The notes: a model not told the origin generated them from the sequence alone. Positions 18,886 through 27,819 are shown, numbered from the stretch's first letter. The stretch is 64,000 nucleotides of DNA from Arthrobacter sp. ISL-95 (GCF_018613695.1 NZ_JAGGPR010000002.1:124001-188000); one strand, 5' to 3'. Numbers and translations are program-made.

Positions 18886-20340
18886 ATGGCAACCACCCCT
18901 GAGCTCATTGACCGTCCCCGGGTTCTCGTCGTCGGCGGCGGCTACGTCGGCCTCTACGTAGCCCTCAAATTGCAGAAGAAGATCGCGAATGCAGGTGGCA
19001 TCGTCACCGTCGTGGATCCACTGCCGTACATGACTTACCAGCCCTTCCTCCCGGAAGTTGCAGGCGGCAACATCGAGGCACGCCACGCCGTCGTCTCCCA
19101 CCGTCAGCACCTCAAGCAGACTGAGCTCATCCAGGGCCGCGTCACCAGCATCGACCACGCAAACCGCACTGCGGTGATTGCCCCCTCTGATGGCGGCGAA
19201 AACTTCGAGATCCCGTACTTCGACGTCGTGATCGCGGCCGGCGCCATCACCCGCACGTTCCCCATCAAGGGCCTCGCGGACAAGGGCATCGGCCTGAAAA
19301 CCATCGAGGAAGCCGTTGCACTGCGCAACAAGGTGCTGGAGCGCATCGAATCCGCTTCCACCATGACTGACCCTGCAGAACGCGCCAAGGCACTGACCTT
19401 CGTAGTTGTAGGTGGCGGTTTTGCCGGTATCGAGTGCCTCACCGAAATGGAAGACCTCGCCCGCGCAGCTGTACGGAACAACCCGCGCATCCGCCAGGAA
19501 GAGATCCGCTTCATCCTGGTCGAAGCCATGGGCCGCATCATGCCCGAGGTCACCGCTTCGCAGGCCGAATGGGTTGTGGAACACCTCCGCAGCCGTGGCA
19601 TCGAAGTACTCCTGAACACTTCCCTGGACAGCGCCGAGGGCAACCTCAAGCTGATCAACCTGCCGGACAAGACCTCCGCCGGTGAAGTTGAAGCAGACAC
19701 CTTGGTGTGGGCTGCCGGTGTGCAGGCCAACCCGATGATCCGTTCCACCGACTTCCCGCTGGAACCTCGTGGCCGCGTCCGCGTCCTCCCGGACCTCCGC
19801 ATCGCAGGCGACGAAGGCATTGTGGAAAACGCTTGGGCAGCCGGCGACATCGCCGCTGTTCCGGACCTCACGGGCAAGGGCCTGCCGGACGGCACCTGCG
19901 TCCCCAACGCCCAGCACGCACTGCGCCAGGCCAAGAAGCTCGCCAAGAACCTCTGGGCTTCCCGCTGGGACAAGCCGCTGCACGACTACAAGCACAAGAA
20001 CCTCGGTGCCGTAGCCGGCTTCGGCGAGTGGAAGGGTGTCGCCAACATCAACCTGCTCGGCCGCATCGGCCTCAAGGGCGGTCTCGCCTGGTTGGCACAC
20101 CGTGGTTACCACGGCATGGCCATGCCCACGGTGGAGCGCAAATTCCGTGTGATCTTCGGCTGGATCCTGGCCTTCTTCGCCGGCCGCGATACCACGCAGC
20201 TGATGGATCTGGATAACCCGCGCGGCGCCTTCGTGGCCGCAGCCACCCCGGCTCCCAAGCCTGCTGCCGCTCCGGCGCCGGTGGAAGCCAAGCCGGTTGC
20301 CGAGGACGTCAAGACTCCGGTAACTGCTGACGCCAAGTAG
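18886..20340 (+). CDS. ndh: Type II NADH dehydrogenase
   Basis: A 484-residue FAD enzyme that passes electrons from NADH to quinone without pumping protons, at the inner face of the membrane. Two dinucleotide-binding motifs are visible, VLVVGGGYVGLYVAL near the start and FVVVGGGFAGIE in the middle, plus the C-terminal FAD segment AWAAGDIAAVPD. Hydrophobic stretches near residue 420 (VIFGWILAFFAG) suit membrane attachment. The tail is alanine/proline-rich. No ribosome site precedes ATG 18886, in line with leaderless translation. The near-perfect Rex site upstream predicts induction at high NADH. Confidence 0.94.
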   Translation: MATTPELIDRPRVLVVGGGYVGLYVALKLQKKIANAGGIVTVVDPLPYMTYQPFLPEVAGGNIEARHAVVSHRQHLKQTELIQGRVTSIDHANRTAVIAPSDGGENFEIPYFDVVIAAGAITRTFPIKGLADKGIGLKTIEEAVALRNKVLERIESASTMTDPAERAKALTFVVVGGGFAGIECLTEMEDLARAAVRNNPRIRQEEIRFILVEAMGRIMPEVTASQAEWVVEHLRSRGIEVLLNTSLDSAEGNLKLINLPDKTSAGEVEADTLVWAAGVQANPMIRSTDFPLEPRGRVRVLPDLRIAGDEGIVENAWAAGDIAAVPDLTGKGLPDGTCVPNAQHALRQAKKLAKNLWASRWDKPLHDYKHKNLGAVAGFGEWKGVANINLLGRIGLKGGLAWLAHRGYHGMAMPTVERKFRVIFGWILAFFAGRDTTQLMDLDNPRGAFVAAATPAPKPAAAPAPVEAKPVAEDVKTPVTADAK

Positions 20341-20348
20341 TACACGCT

Positions 20349-20391
20349 CGACGGCGGCCGTCCCCTTGAGGGGGTGGCCGCCGTCGGCGTT
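20349..20391 (+). terminator. Terminator after ndh
   Basis: A GC-rich stem, 20349-20365 with 20370-20386, closed by a TTGA loop, and TTTAAT a few bases later. Confidence 0.8.
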
Positions 20392-20430
20392 TAATCAGTC
20401 CCGCTCCACGGCTGCCCCTAGACTGTCCTC

Positions 20431-21351
20431 ATGTCCGGTGAAACCGATTTGAAGACCCTCTTGGAATCCCTTCATCCTGTAGCCCGGGACGGCGATTACG
20501 TGTACGCCCTGTGGCCGCACGGGCGGCCGTTGGAGGGTGGCATCGAAGCTGCCGTTCGGGAGGCTGAGAGCCTCACGGTTGTTCTTCACCGCGATGCAGC
20601 GGACTCGTTGGGCCTTAGCTACGATTTCGTGGCTACCTGGATCACGTTGCAGGTCCATTCGGCCTTGGAGGCCGTGGGTTTGACCGCAGCCGTAAGTGCG
20701 GCGCTGACGCACGCAGGAATCAGCTGCAACGTACTGGCCGGTTTCCACCACGATCACCTCCTGGTGCCATCGGCAGACGCGGGCAGGGCAATGGAGGTTT
20801 TGCGGCTTCTGGCGCGCGGTGTGGTCCTGCGCTCCGAGCGGCCCGAGGACCGGGCCGACATCCTGGAACTCACTGCCCGGGCGTTTTCTGTCTCGCCGGT
20901 GACCGGTGAACCCGTTGAAGGTAGGCCCCTTGAGGTGGGGCTCTTGGAGGAGCTTTTTGAGTGCAGCGAGTACATTCCGGAGCTCAGCATCGTGGCGGAG
21001 ATGGGTGGGGAAATTGTGGGTCACGCCATGAGTACGAGGGGTTGGATCGATGACTTGAAGCTCGTCGCCCTGGGCCCCATAGGCGTGCTTCCACCGTTCC
21101 AGCGGCGGGGGGTGGGTTCTGCGCTGATGCGCGAGACGGCAGCCCGCGCCACTGCCTTGGGAGAACCCGCGATCGCTTTGCTCGGCAGCCCTCTTTACTA
21201 CCCGCGCTTCGGTTATGTTCCGGCCACCTCCATGGGCGTTGAACCGCCTGAGGCAACGTGGGGCGAGCACTTCCAGCTACTGACTTTGCCGGGATGGCCC
21301 GACGACGTTCATGGCACCTTCCGCTACGCGGGGCCATTCAACCGGCTCTAG
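20431..21351 (+). CDS. ACT-like (formerly DUF2241) domain fused to GNAT N-acetyltransferase
   Basis: A 306-residue two-domain protein. Residues 1-128 match the ACT-like family once called DUF2241: DGDYVYALWPHGRPLEGG, then VTWITLQ-like VATWITLQVHSALEAVGLTAA and NVLAGFHHDHLLVP. Residues 130-306 form a GNAT domain with the acetyl-CoA loop FQRRGVGSALMRE and the late LGSPLYYPRFGYVPA, as in YhbS-type acetyltransferases. The ACT-like part may sense a small ligand, perhaps an amino acid, and control the acetyltransferase. Both substrate and ligand are unknown. The gene stands alone between a terminator and a tRNA. Confidence 0.85.
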   Translation: MSGETDLKTLLESLHPVARDGDYVYALWPHGRPLEGGIEAAVREAESLTVVLHRDAADSLGLSYDFVATWITLQVHSALEAVGLTAAVSAALTHAGISCNVLAGFHHDHLLVPSADAGRAMEVLRLLARGVVLRSERPEDRADILELTARAFSVSPVTGEPVEGRPLEVGLLEELFECSEYIPELSIVAEMGGEIVGHAMSTRGWIDDLKLVALGPIGVLPPFQRRGVGSALMRETAARATALGEPAIALLGSPLYYPRFGYVPATSMGVEPPEATWGEHFQLLTLPGWPDDVHGTFRYAGPFNRL

Positions 21352-21372
21352 CTGGGATACCATGGTCCGGGC

Positions 21373-21446
21373 GCCCCAGTAGCCCAATTGGCAGAGGCAG
21401 CGGACTTAAAATCCGCGTGTTGTGGGTTCGAGTCCCACCTGGGGCA
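21373..21446 (+). tRNA. tRNA with anticodon UAA (Leu), short variable arm
   Basis: A complete cloverleaf: acceptor GCCCCAG/CTGGGGC, D arm with GG at 21390-21391, anticodon stem GCGGA/TCCGC around loop CTTAAAA (anticodon TAA), T arm GTGGG-TTCGAGT-CCCAC and discriminator A. CCA is not encoded. The variable region is only 5 bases (GTGTT), a class I shape, whereas normal bacterial leucine tRNAs have a long variable arm. The anticodon says Leu (UUA codons); identity is therefore somewhat uncertain. Confidence 0.88.
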
Positions 21447-21485
21447 CAGGAAATGCGCGTCGTTACCATATCCTGACCAGCGAAA

Positions 21486-21503
21486 ATGTGTTCTAGGACA
21501 CAT
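21486..21503. promoter_or_regulatory. Inverted repeat upstream of liv operon, possible operator
   Basis: ATGTGT and ACACAT flank a 6-base spacer about 90 bases before the binding-protein start. A second weaker inverted repeat (CGAAGT...ACTTCG) lies closer to the gene. Position suggests regulation of branched-chain amino acid uptake; the regulator is unknown. Confidence 0.35.
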
Positions 21504-21590
21504 CTAGGTAGTAGTCTCTTGCACATGTTCGAAGTGAGATCACAACTTCGGGACAATGACCACTCAACAGATGGTGCGCGGAGGCTATTC

Positions 21591-22820
21591 ATGTACAGGA
21601 AAAAACTCGTTTCGGCGATTGCGGCAGCAGCCGCACTCGGCATGCTGGCAACAGGATGTGCCAACCAATCAGGCCCATCCACTTCGGAGTCTTCCGGAGC
21701 CGGCAACAAGGTGGACATTCCTGCAATTTCGAAAGTAGACGTTCCTTCGGGGGCTGTCTTGCCCAAGGGAGACGGCAAAGCCACTTGCCCGGCCACCACC
21801 ACGATTGCTTACGCTGGAGCCCAGACCGGTCCGAACGCCCAGCTCGGAATCAATATCTTCAACGGCATTCAGCTGGCCATCAACCAGCACAATGAGGCCA
21901 ACCCGGGCTGCCAGGTGCAATTCAAGAAGTTCGATACTGAAGGCGATCCGAACAAGGCTACGGGCCCCGTGACTCAGATCGTCTCTGAAGAAGACATCGT
22001 CGGCGTCGTGGGACTGCCATTCTCCGGTGAGTCCAAAGCCACTGGCAACATCTTCGAGCAGAAGGGCCTGGTTCATATCACCCCTTCGGCCACGAACCCG
22101 GGCCTGACCAAGAATGGCTGGACAACCTTCTACCGCGCCCTCGGCAATGACGCCGTTCAGGGGCCGGCTGCGGCGAAGTTCCTGACGGACAAGTTGCAGG
22201 CCAAGAAGGTCTACCTGGTTCAGGACGACTCCGACTACGGCATCGGCTTGGGAACGCAGACGTCCGAGGCTCTCGGTGACGCACTGGTTGGTTCTGACAA
22301 GGTAGTCACCGGCCAGAAGGACTTCTCGGCCGTGATCTCCAAGATCATGAACGCCAAGGCGGACACTGTCTACTACGCCGGCTACTACGCCGAAGGCGCG
22401 CCGTTCGACCAGCAGCTGGTTGGCAAGGGCTTCACCGGATCGTTCGTTGGCCCCGATGGTGTCAAGGACGACCAGTTCATCAAGCAGGCCGGCGATGCTT
22501 CGTCGAACTCGTTCTTCACCTGCCCCTGCATCCCCGGTGAGCTCATTCCCGATTTCGCCACGGAATACAAGAAGATTGCAAACGCTGAGCCCGGTACGTA
22601 CTCCATCGAGGGTTACGACGCAGCGACCGTTTTGCTTTCCGGTATCGACAAGGGCAAGCAGACCCGGGCGGACCTGCTTTCCTGGGTCAAGGCCTACGAT
22701 GCGGACGGCCTCTCAAAGCACTACAAGTGGGACAGCACCGGCGAGCTCGCAACGCCTGATGTGTACGGCTACAAGGTAGAGAACGGCAAGATCGTTCCTA
22801 TCGGCGTCATCGGTAAGTAA
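21591..22820 (+). CDS. livJ: Branched-chain amino acid ABC transporter binding lipoprotein
   Basis: A 409-residue periplasmic-binding-type lipoprotein. ATG 21591 is chosen because GGAGG lies 6 bases upstream and gives a basic start (MYRKKL), hydrophobic core and lipobox LATGC with the lipid-modified Cys23. The mature part has the LivJ/LivK layout: TIAYAGAQTGPNAQLGINIFNG, VGVVGLPFSGESKA, VYLVQDDSDYGIGLG and YYAGYYAEGAPF. The gene heads a complete set of two permeases and two ATPases. Specificity for Leu/Ile/Val is the family default; other amino acids or amides are possible. Confidence 0.92.
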   Translation: MYRKKLVSAIAAAAALGMLATGCANQSGPSTSESSGAGNKVDIPAISKVDVPSGAVLPKGDGKATCPATTTIAYAGAQTGPNAQLGINIFNGIQLAINQHNEANPGCQVQFKKFDTEGDPNKATGPVTQIVSEEDIVGVVGLPFSGESKATGNIFEQKGLVHITPSATNPGLTKNGWTTFYRALGNDAVQGPAAAKFLTDKLQAKKVYLVQDDSDYGIGLGTQTSEALGDALVGSDKVVTGQKDFSAVISKIMNAKADTVYYAGYYAEGAPFDQQLVGKGFTGSFVGPDGVKDDQFIKQAGDASSNSFFTCPCIPGELIPDFATEYKKIANAEPGTYSIEGYDAATVLLSGIDKGKQTRADLLSWVKAYDADGLSKHYKWDSTGELATPDVYGYKVENGKIVPIGVIGK

Positions 22821-22840
22821 CGCAGACAGCCCAATTCGAG

Positions 22841-22882
22841 TGCTGGGGGGAAGCTTTTAGGCGGACCCCCAGCATTTCTCTT
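22841..22882 (+). terminator. Attenuator-like hairpin between binding protein and permease genes
   Basis: TGCTGGGGG (22841-22849) pairs perfectly with CCCCCAGCA (22866-22874), followed by TTTCTCTT. It should reduce transcription into the permease genes and leave the binding protein in excess. Confidence 0.8.
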
Positions 22883-22902
22883 GACCGCATCAGGAAGTGT
22901 CC

Positions 22903-23922
22903 ATGATCACTGCAGTTATCCCTAGTTTGATCAGCACCGTCAGGACAGACGACACGTGGATTACATTCGACGTGAACTCACTGGCCGAGAACTTTTGGAA
23001 TTCCACTTTTGACGGATTGACCTTCGGGGCAATCTACGCCTTGGTTGCCCTTGGTTACACGCTTGTATACGGCGTATTGAACCTCATTAACTTTGCCCAC
23101 TCCGAAGTATTTATTGTTGGTTGCTACGGAGTTTTCTTTACCCTCAGTGCCCTCAATTTTGGCCCATCAGCTCCGAGGCTCGCCTTCTGGGCCATAGTGG
23201 GAAACCTAGTGCTCGCACTGGTCGTGGCCATTGTGGCCTCAGCCCTTATGGCGGTCATTGTGGAACGGGTGGCCTATAAACCTCTGCGGAAGCGCAAGGC
23301 TCCCCGCCTTGCATTCCTGATTACTGCAATCGGTGTTTCATTTGCCATCCAGTACACCATCTACTGGTGGCGTGGACCGAGCCCGGAAGCTGCCCTGACA
23401 ATGTTCCGGCCGACACCCATTTTCGATGTTTTCGGAACAATCATCGATTCCCAGCAGCTGGTGATCATCGTCGCCGCTGTCATCCTGATGATCGCCACGG
23501 ACCAGTTCATCCGCCGGTCCCGTACCGGCCGCGGTATCCGTGCCGTGGCACAGGATCCGGATACGGCAACGTTGATGGGCGTCAACAAAGAGAAGATCAT
23601 CATCACCACCTTCATCATCGGCGGAATCCTCGCCGGCGCCGCCGCGCTGTTCTATGTGATGAAGATTCCTTCGGGCGTGCAATACAGCGGAGGTTTCATC
23701 CTGGGCGTCAAGGCATTTGCGGCCGCAGTGCTCGGCGGCATCGGCAACGTCCGGGGTGCCCTGCTGGGCGGCCTCCTCATCGGTTTGATTGGCAACTACG
23801 GCCAGGTGCTTTTGGGAAGCTCGCAATGGACGGACGTCGTTGCCTTCCTGGTCCTGGTATTGGTATTGATTGTGCGACCCGAAGGCATTTTGGGTAGCTC
23901 GCTAGGAAAGAGCAAAGCATGA
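22903..23922 (+). CDS. livH: Branched-chain amino acid ABC permease LivH
   Basis: A 339-residue inner-membrane permease. The family motif LTFGAIYALVALGYTLVYGVLN is near the N-terminus, and GVNKEKIIITTFIIGG plus AFAAAVLGGIGNVRGALLGG are the C-terminal coupling segments. About eight spans are visible. ATG 22903 is chosen with AGGA 7 bases upstream; GTG 22897 is an alternative. The stop overlaps livM by 4 bases. It pairs with LivM to form the channel. Confidence 0.93.
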   Translation: MITAVIPSLISTVRTDDTWITFDVNSLAENFWNSTFDGLTFGAIYALVALGYTLVYGVLNLINFAHSEVFIVGCYGVFFTLSALNFGPSAPRLAFWAIVGNLVLALVVAIVASALMAVIVERVAYKPLRKRKAPRLAFLITAIGVSFAIQYTIYWWRGPSPEAALTMFRPTPIFDVFGTIIDSQQLVIIVAAVILMIATDQFIRRSRTGRGIRAVAQDPDTATLMGVNKEKIIITTFIIGGILAGAAALFYVMKIPSGVQYSGGFILGVKAFAAAVLGGIGNVRGALLGGLLIGLIGNYGQVLLGSSQWTDVVAFLVLVLVLIVRPEGILGSSLGKSKA

Positions 23923-25121
23923 GCACCACGGAAGGCCCCACACTCATTCCGGACGATGCCGCGGCCCAGGCCATGGCGGATCGGGAGGCCAAAGGAAAAC
24001 CCCGCAAGGGATGGTTCCCGGGATTAGGGGAGAAATGGAATGCCCTGCCGCGCCAGACGCAGTGGTTGTTCCTGATCATCGTCGTGGTCATCGCCTACCT
24101 CCTGCCCATCCTGAACCCTCCTTTCATCACCACTGAACCGGGCAATAACTGGCAGATCGCACTCGCGCAGATGTCGGTATATGCACTGGTGGCAGTTGGT
24201 CTGAATGTGGTGGTGGGCTATGCAGGCCTCCTGGACCTGGGGTATGTAGCCTTTTTTGCCGTTGGTTCCTACACCGCGGCAATGTTTACCAGTCCGGATT
24301 CACCGTATCTGCACATTCCGTACCTTTGGACGCTACCGCTGGCCATGGCTATCACCATGTTCTTCGGCGTGCTCCTGGGCGTGCCGACGCTCCGGCTTCG
24401 CGGCGACTACCTGGCTATTGTCACCCTCGGATTCGGCGAGATCGTCCGGATCCTGGCCACCATCATCCCTGCCATGAAAGGGCAGGTGGGCTTTCAGAAT
24501 GTCGGACACCCACCGGGAACGGACGCAGAGGGCCAGCCCATATTCCTTAACTCCAACGGAACCCCGTGGTACTGGTTGACCTTGACCATCATCATCGTGG
24601 TCCTCCTCGCTGCAGGTAACTTGGAACGCAGCCGCGTCGGGCGGGCATGGATTGCCATCCGTGAAGATGAGGATGCGGCCGAGATCATGGGCGTGCCCAC
24701 GTTTAAGTACAAGGTCTGGGCCTTCGCGATCGGTGCTTCTGTCGGAGGATTGTCAGGAGCGCTGTTCGCAGGTCAAGTGGGATTTGTGAACAACCAGAAG
24801 TTCGACATCGCAACCTCCATTCTCTTCCTTGCCGCAGTGGTCATGGGCGGTACCGGTAACAAGGTGGGGGCCGTCCTTGGCGGATCACTTGTGGCTTACA
24901 TCCCGCTCAGGTTCACTGCCATCGCCGAGTTCAAGTACCTGATCTTTGGCGCGGCCCTGGTGCTCATCATGATCTTCCGGCCCGGCGGCATCCTGCCAGC
25001 GCGCCAGAGCCTCCTGGCCTACGGCCGCACTGCCTACAACAAGCTCAGGGAAGCTACAGGAAAGAAACCAGCTCCGGGCCAACTTGCTCCCAACACAGGA
25101 AAGGGGGCCGGAGATGAGTGA
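23919..25121 (+). CDS. livM: Branched-chain amino acid ABC permease LivM
   Basis: A 400-residue second permease. The N-terminal 45 residues are hydrophilic; then come spans with ALVAVGLNVVVGYAGLLDLG, LRGDYLAIVTLGFGEIVRI and the coupling part AWIAIREDEDAAEIMGVPTF, all LivM hallmarks. It overlaps livH by ATGA and livG by 8 bases, so the transporter subunits are translationally linked. Confidence 0.93.
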   Translation: MSTTEGPTLIPDDAAAQAMADREAKGKPRKGWFPGLGEKWNALPRQTQWLFLIIVVVIAYLLPILNPPFITTEPGNNWQIALAQMSVYALVAVGLNVVVGYAGLLDLGYVAFFAVGSYTAAMFTSPDSPYLHIPYLWTLPLAMAITMFFGVLLGVPTLRLRGDYLAIVTLGFGEIVRILATIIPAMKGQVGFQNVGHPPGTDAEGQPIFLNSNGTPWYWLTLTIIIVVLLAAGNLERSRVGRAWIAIREDEDAAEIMGVPTFKYKVWAFAIGASVGGLSGALFAGQVGFVNNQKFDIATSILFLAAVVMGGTGNKVGAVLGGSLVAYIPLRFTAIAEFKYLIFGAALVLIMIFRPGGILPARQSLLAYGRTAYNKLREATGKKPAPGQLAPNTGKGAGDE

Positions 25122-26001
25122 GGCCATCGAACCGGAGATCGATATCGATGCGCTCAAGGAACAGGGTGTGGACCTCGACGTCGCCGAAAAGGTAGCTCCC
25201 GAGCGGGAGATCTCGGTGGAAGTGGGAGATGCCCTGGTCCAAGTACAGAACCTGACCATCAAATTCGGTGGCCTGACGGCACTGGACAACGTCTCCTTCG
25301 ATATCAACCGCGGAGAGATACTCGGCCTGATCGGACCTAACGGTGCCGGTAAGACCACGTGCTTCAACGCAATGACCGGCGTTTACAAACCAACGTCCGG
25401 AAAAGTACTTCTTGAGGGAAAGCCCCTTAACGGCCTCGCGCAGCACAAGATCACCCGAAGGGGATTGGCTCGTACCTTCCAGAACATTCGCCTTTTTGGT
25501 GAGATGACGGCGCTGGAGAATGTTGTGGTGGGACTTGATGCCCGCCACAAGACCAGCGTTGGCGGTGCGTTGTTCCGCCTGCCGACACACACCCGGGAAG
25601 AGAAGACAGCGGTTGAGCGCGGAATGGCTTTGCTGGAATTTGTGGGCATCGCCGATCATGCACATTTCCTTTCCCGTCACCTGCCGTACGGTTACCAGCG
25701 TCGTCTGGAAATCGCCCGGGCACTGGCCACAGATCCCAAGGTTCTTTGCCTGGATGAGCCCGCTGCGGGCTTCAACCCGGCTGAAAAAGAGGAACTGATG
25801 GCGTTGATCCGCACCATCCGGAACGACGGCTATACCGTGCTTCTGATTGAGCACGACATGAAACTGGTCATGGGAGTTACCGATCGGATCGTGGTTCTGG
25901 AATTCGGGAAGAAGATCGCGGATGCGGTGCCCAAAGTGATCCGGGATGACCCGAAAGTTATTTCCGCCTATCTTGGGGAGCCTGAAGATGACGTTGCTTG
26001 A
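25114..26001 (+). CDS. livG: Branched-chain amino acid ABC ATPase LivG
   Basis: A 295-residue ATPase. Walker A is GPNGAGKTTCFN, and Walker B is CLDEPAAGFNPAEKE, where the GFNP form is typical of LivG. The signature segment is LPYGYQRRLEIARALA in place of LSGGQ, also as in the family. About 35 acidic N-terminal residues (EAIEPEIDIDALKEQ) precede the ABC core, an extension not needed for catalysis. ATG 25114 is used since it overlaps the livM stop and follows a purine-rich GGAAAGGGGG. Confidence 0.93.
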   Translation: MSEAIEPEIDIDALKEQGVDLDVAEKVAPEREISVEVGDALVQVQNLTIKFGGLTALDNVSFDINRGEILGLIGPNGAGKTTCFNAMTGVYKPTSGKVLLEGKPLNGLAQHKITRRGLARTFQNIRLFGEMTALENVVVGLDARHKTSVGGALFRLPTHTREEKTAVERGMALLEFVGIADHAHFLSRHLPYGYQRRLEIARALATDPKVLCLDEPAAGFNPAEKEELMALIRTIRNDGYTVLLIEHDMKLVMGVTDRIVVLEFGKKIADAVPKVIRDDPKVISAYLGEPEDDVA

Positions 26002-26701
26002 GTTGAAGAATGTTTCCGTGCACTATGGGCGGATCCGGGCCATCCATGACATGTCGTTCAAAGTTGAAGAGGGAGAGATTGTTTCCCTCATCGGGGCCAA
26101 TGGCGCGGGCAAGACCACCACTATGAAGACCGTCTCCGGCCTGCTGAACGCTTCCTCGGGGACGATCACTTTTGCCGGAGAAGACATCACCAAAATGCGG
26201 GCCCACATTCGCGTGGTCCAAGGTATTTCCCAAGCCCCTGAGGGCCGCGGCATCTTTCCGGGCATGACAGTCCTGGAGAATCTGGACATGGGTTCCTACG
26301 GGCGGAAGGACAGGTCCGGGGTCACCAAGGACCTGGACAGAGTGTTCGACCTGTTCCCGCGCCTCAAGGAGCGCACCAAGCAGTTCGGGGGCACCATGAG
26401 TGGTGGCGAGCAGCAGATGCTCGCCATCGGCCGTGCCCTCATGTCCAATCCGAAGTTGCTGCTGCTTGATGAGCCATCCATGGGGCTCGCCCCACAGTTC
26501 ATCCGCCAGATCTTCAAGATCATCACGGAAATCAACAATCAGGGCACCACAGTGCTTCTTGTCGAGCAGAACGCCAATCAGGCCTTGGCGCGAGCACACC
26601 GTGGCTTCGTTCTGGAGACGGGATCCATCACCCACAGCGGCACGGGTAAGGAGTTGTTGGCGAATCCTGCCATCAAGGAGGCATACCTCGGCGTTGGCTA
26701 G
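25988..26701 (+). CDS. livF: Branched-chain amino acid ABC ATPase LivF
   Basis: A 237-residue ATPase that completes the transporter. Walker A is GANGAGKTTTMK, signature MSGGEQQMLAIGRAL, Walker B LLLLDEPSMGLAPQ, and the LivF mark PEGRGIFPGMTVLENL is present. It overlaps livG by 14 bases, and a strong hairpin follows the stop, closing the operon. Length is the family norm. Confidence 0.94.
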   Translation: MTLLELKNVSVHYGRIRAIHDMSFKVEEGEIVSLIGANGAGKTTTMKTVSGLLNASSGTITFAGEDITKMRAHIRVVQGISQAPEGRGIFPGMTVLENLDMGSYGRKDRSGVTKDLDRVFDLFPRLKERTKQFGGTMSGGEQQMLAIGRALMSNPKLLLLDEPSMGLAPQFIRQIFKIITEINNQGTTVLLVEQNANQALARAHRGFVLETGSITHSGTGKELLANPAIKEAYLGVG

Positions 26702-26706
26702 GCCCA

Positions 26707-26754
26707 AGGCGGTACCCGTGGTCTGACCAGTTCAGTCCAGCGGGTACCGCCTTT
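26707..26754 (+). terminator. Terminator of liv operon
   Basis: A perfect 13-bp stem, 26707-26719 with 26742-26754 (AAGGCGGTACCCG), with a 22-base loop. The 3' side ends in CCTTTCC rather than a pure T run. Confidence 0.75.
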
Positions 26755-26884
26755 CCGCCCGGTGGACCTTCTTGTTGTCACGGTTGGGTTTCGTCTCGGT
26801 GAACAGGGGAACTTTCCATGCCGCGCGCGCGTGGTAATTGGTACCGTGAGTTATCACTAGCCCTTTTTCAGGAGGACACCCGCA

Positions 26885-27796
26885 ATGGCACTTGGCGGAA
26901 ACCCAGTCTTCAACGGAAAGAATTTCCGTGGAGCAAAGCAGGCCCCGCCTGTACCGCAGAACCCGTATGGCCAGCAGTTCAACCAGGTACCCGGCCGTGC
27001 GCCGAGCCCGGTCATGGATGGTCATGCAGCATGGTCAGCCCAGCAGCAGAACATGACCAACGAGCAACTGCAGCAGATGTACAACCAGCCCGCTGCAGGC
27101 CCGGCCGACACCGGCCGCATGACGTACGACGACGTCATCATGAAGACCGTCGCCTGCCTCGTGGTTCTCATCATCGGCGCCGGCGTCACCCTGTTCGTTG
27201 CCCCTGGCCTGTCCAATCTGTTGATGATTGTCGGTGCCCTGGGCGGATTCGTCCTGGCGCTGGTCAACACCTTCAAGAAGCAGCCTTCACCGGCCCTGAT
27301 CCTTGCCTACGCCGGCCTTGAGGGCCTGTTCCTCGGTGGCCTCACCCGCATCCTTGATGGCATGTACCCCGGCGTCGGCCTCCAGGCTGTCATCGGTACG
27401 CTGGCAGTCTTCGGGGTCACCCTGGTGCTCTTCAAGAGCGGCAAGGTCCGCGCCACCCCCAAGATGATGCGCTTCTTCTTGATTGCCACCATCGGTTACG
27501 CGGTCTTCGCTCTGATCAACATGGTGATGATGTGGACCGGTGCCGTGCAGGAGCCCTTCGGCCTCCGCACCAGCGTTGAAATCTTTGGCATCCCGCTGGG
27601 TGTCTTCATCGGCATCCTGGCCATCGGCCTGGCAGCGTTCTCGCTAATCATGGACTTCACCAGCATCGAACAAGGCGTCCGCGCCGGCGCCCCGGAGCGT
27701 TACTCCTGGGTTGCCGCATTTGGCCTGACGGTCACCCTGGTGTGGCTCTACGTCGAAATCATCCGCCTTTTGGCAATCCTGCGAGGCGACGACTAA
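26885..27796 (+). CDS. Bax inhibitor-1 / YccA family membrane protein
   Basis: A 303-residue membrane protein. About 85 hydrophilic N-terminal residues rich in N, Q and P (MALGGNPVFNGKNFRGA) come first, then seven spans. The YccA/BI-1 layout is seen in LEGLFLGGLTRILDGMYPG and the late span pair with IMDFTSIEQGVRAGAPERYSW. Bacterial members are pH- or calcium-linked membrane proteins or interact with FtsH; the role here is unknown. CAGGAGGA lies upstream of ATG 26885. A T-tailed hairpin ends the gene. Confidence 0.9.
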   Translation: MALGGNPVFNGKNFRGAKQAPPVPQNPYGQQFNQVPGRAPSPVMDGHAAWSAQQQNMTNEQLQQMYNQPAAGPADTGRMTYDDVIMKTVACLVVLIIGAGVTLFVAPGLSNLLMIVGALGGFVLALVNTFKKQPSPALILAYAGLEGLFLGGLTRILDGMYPGVGLQAVIGTLAVFGVTLVLFKSGKVRATPKMMRFFLIATIGYAVFALINMVMMWTGAVQEPFGLRTSVEIFGIPLGVFIGILAIGLAAFSLIMDFTSIEQGVRAGAPERYSWVAAFGLTVTLVWLYVEIIRLLAILRGDD

Positions 27797-27819
27797 CTCT
27801 TACGGAGAAGTCGACGCGC

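Noticed and set aside
18754..20112. A 452-codon minus-strand frame opposite ndh
   Set aside because: Shadow of ndh; no domain and no ribosome site.
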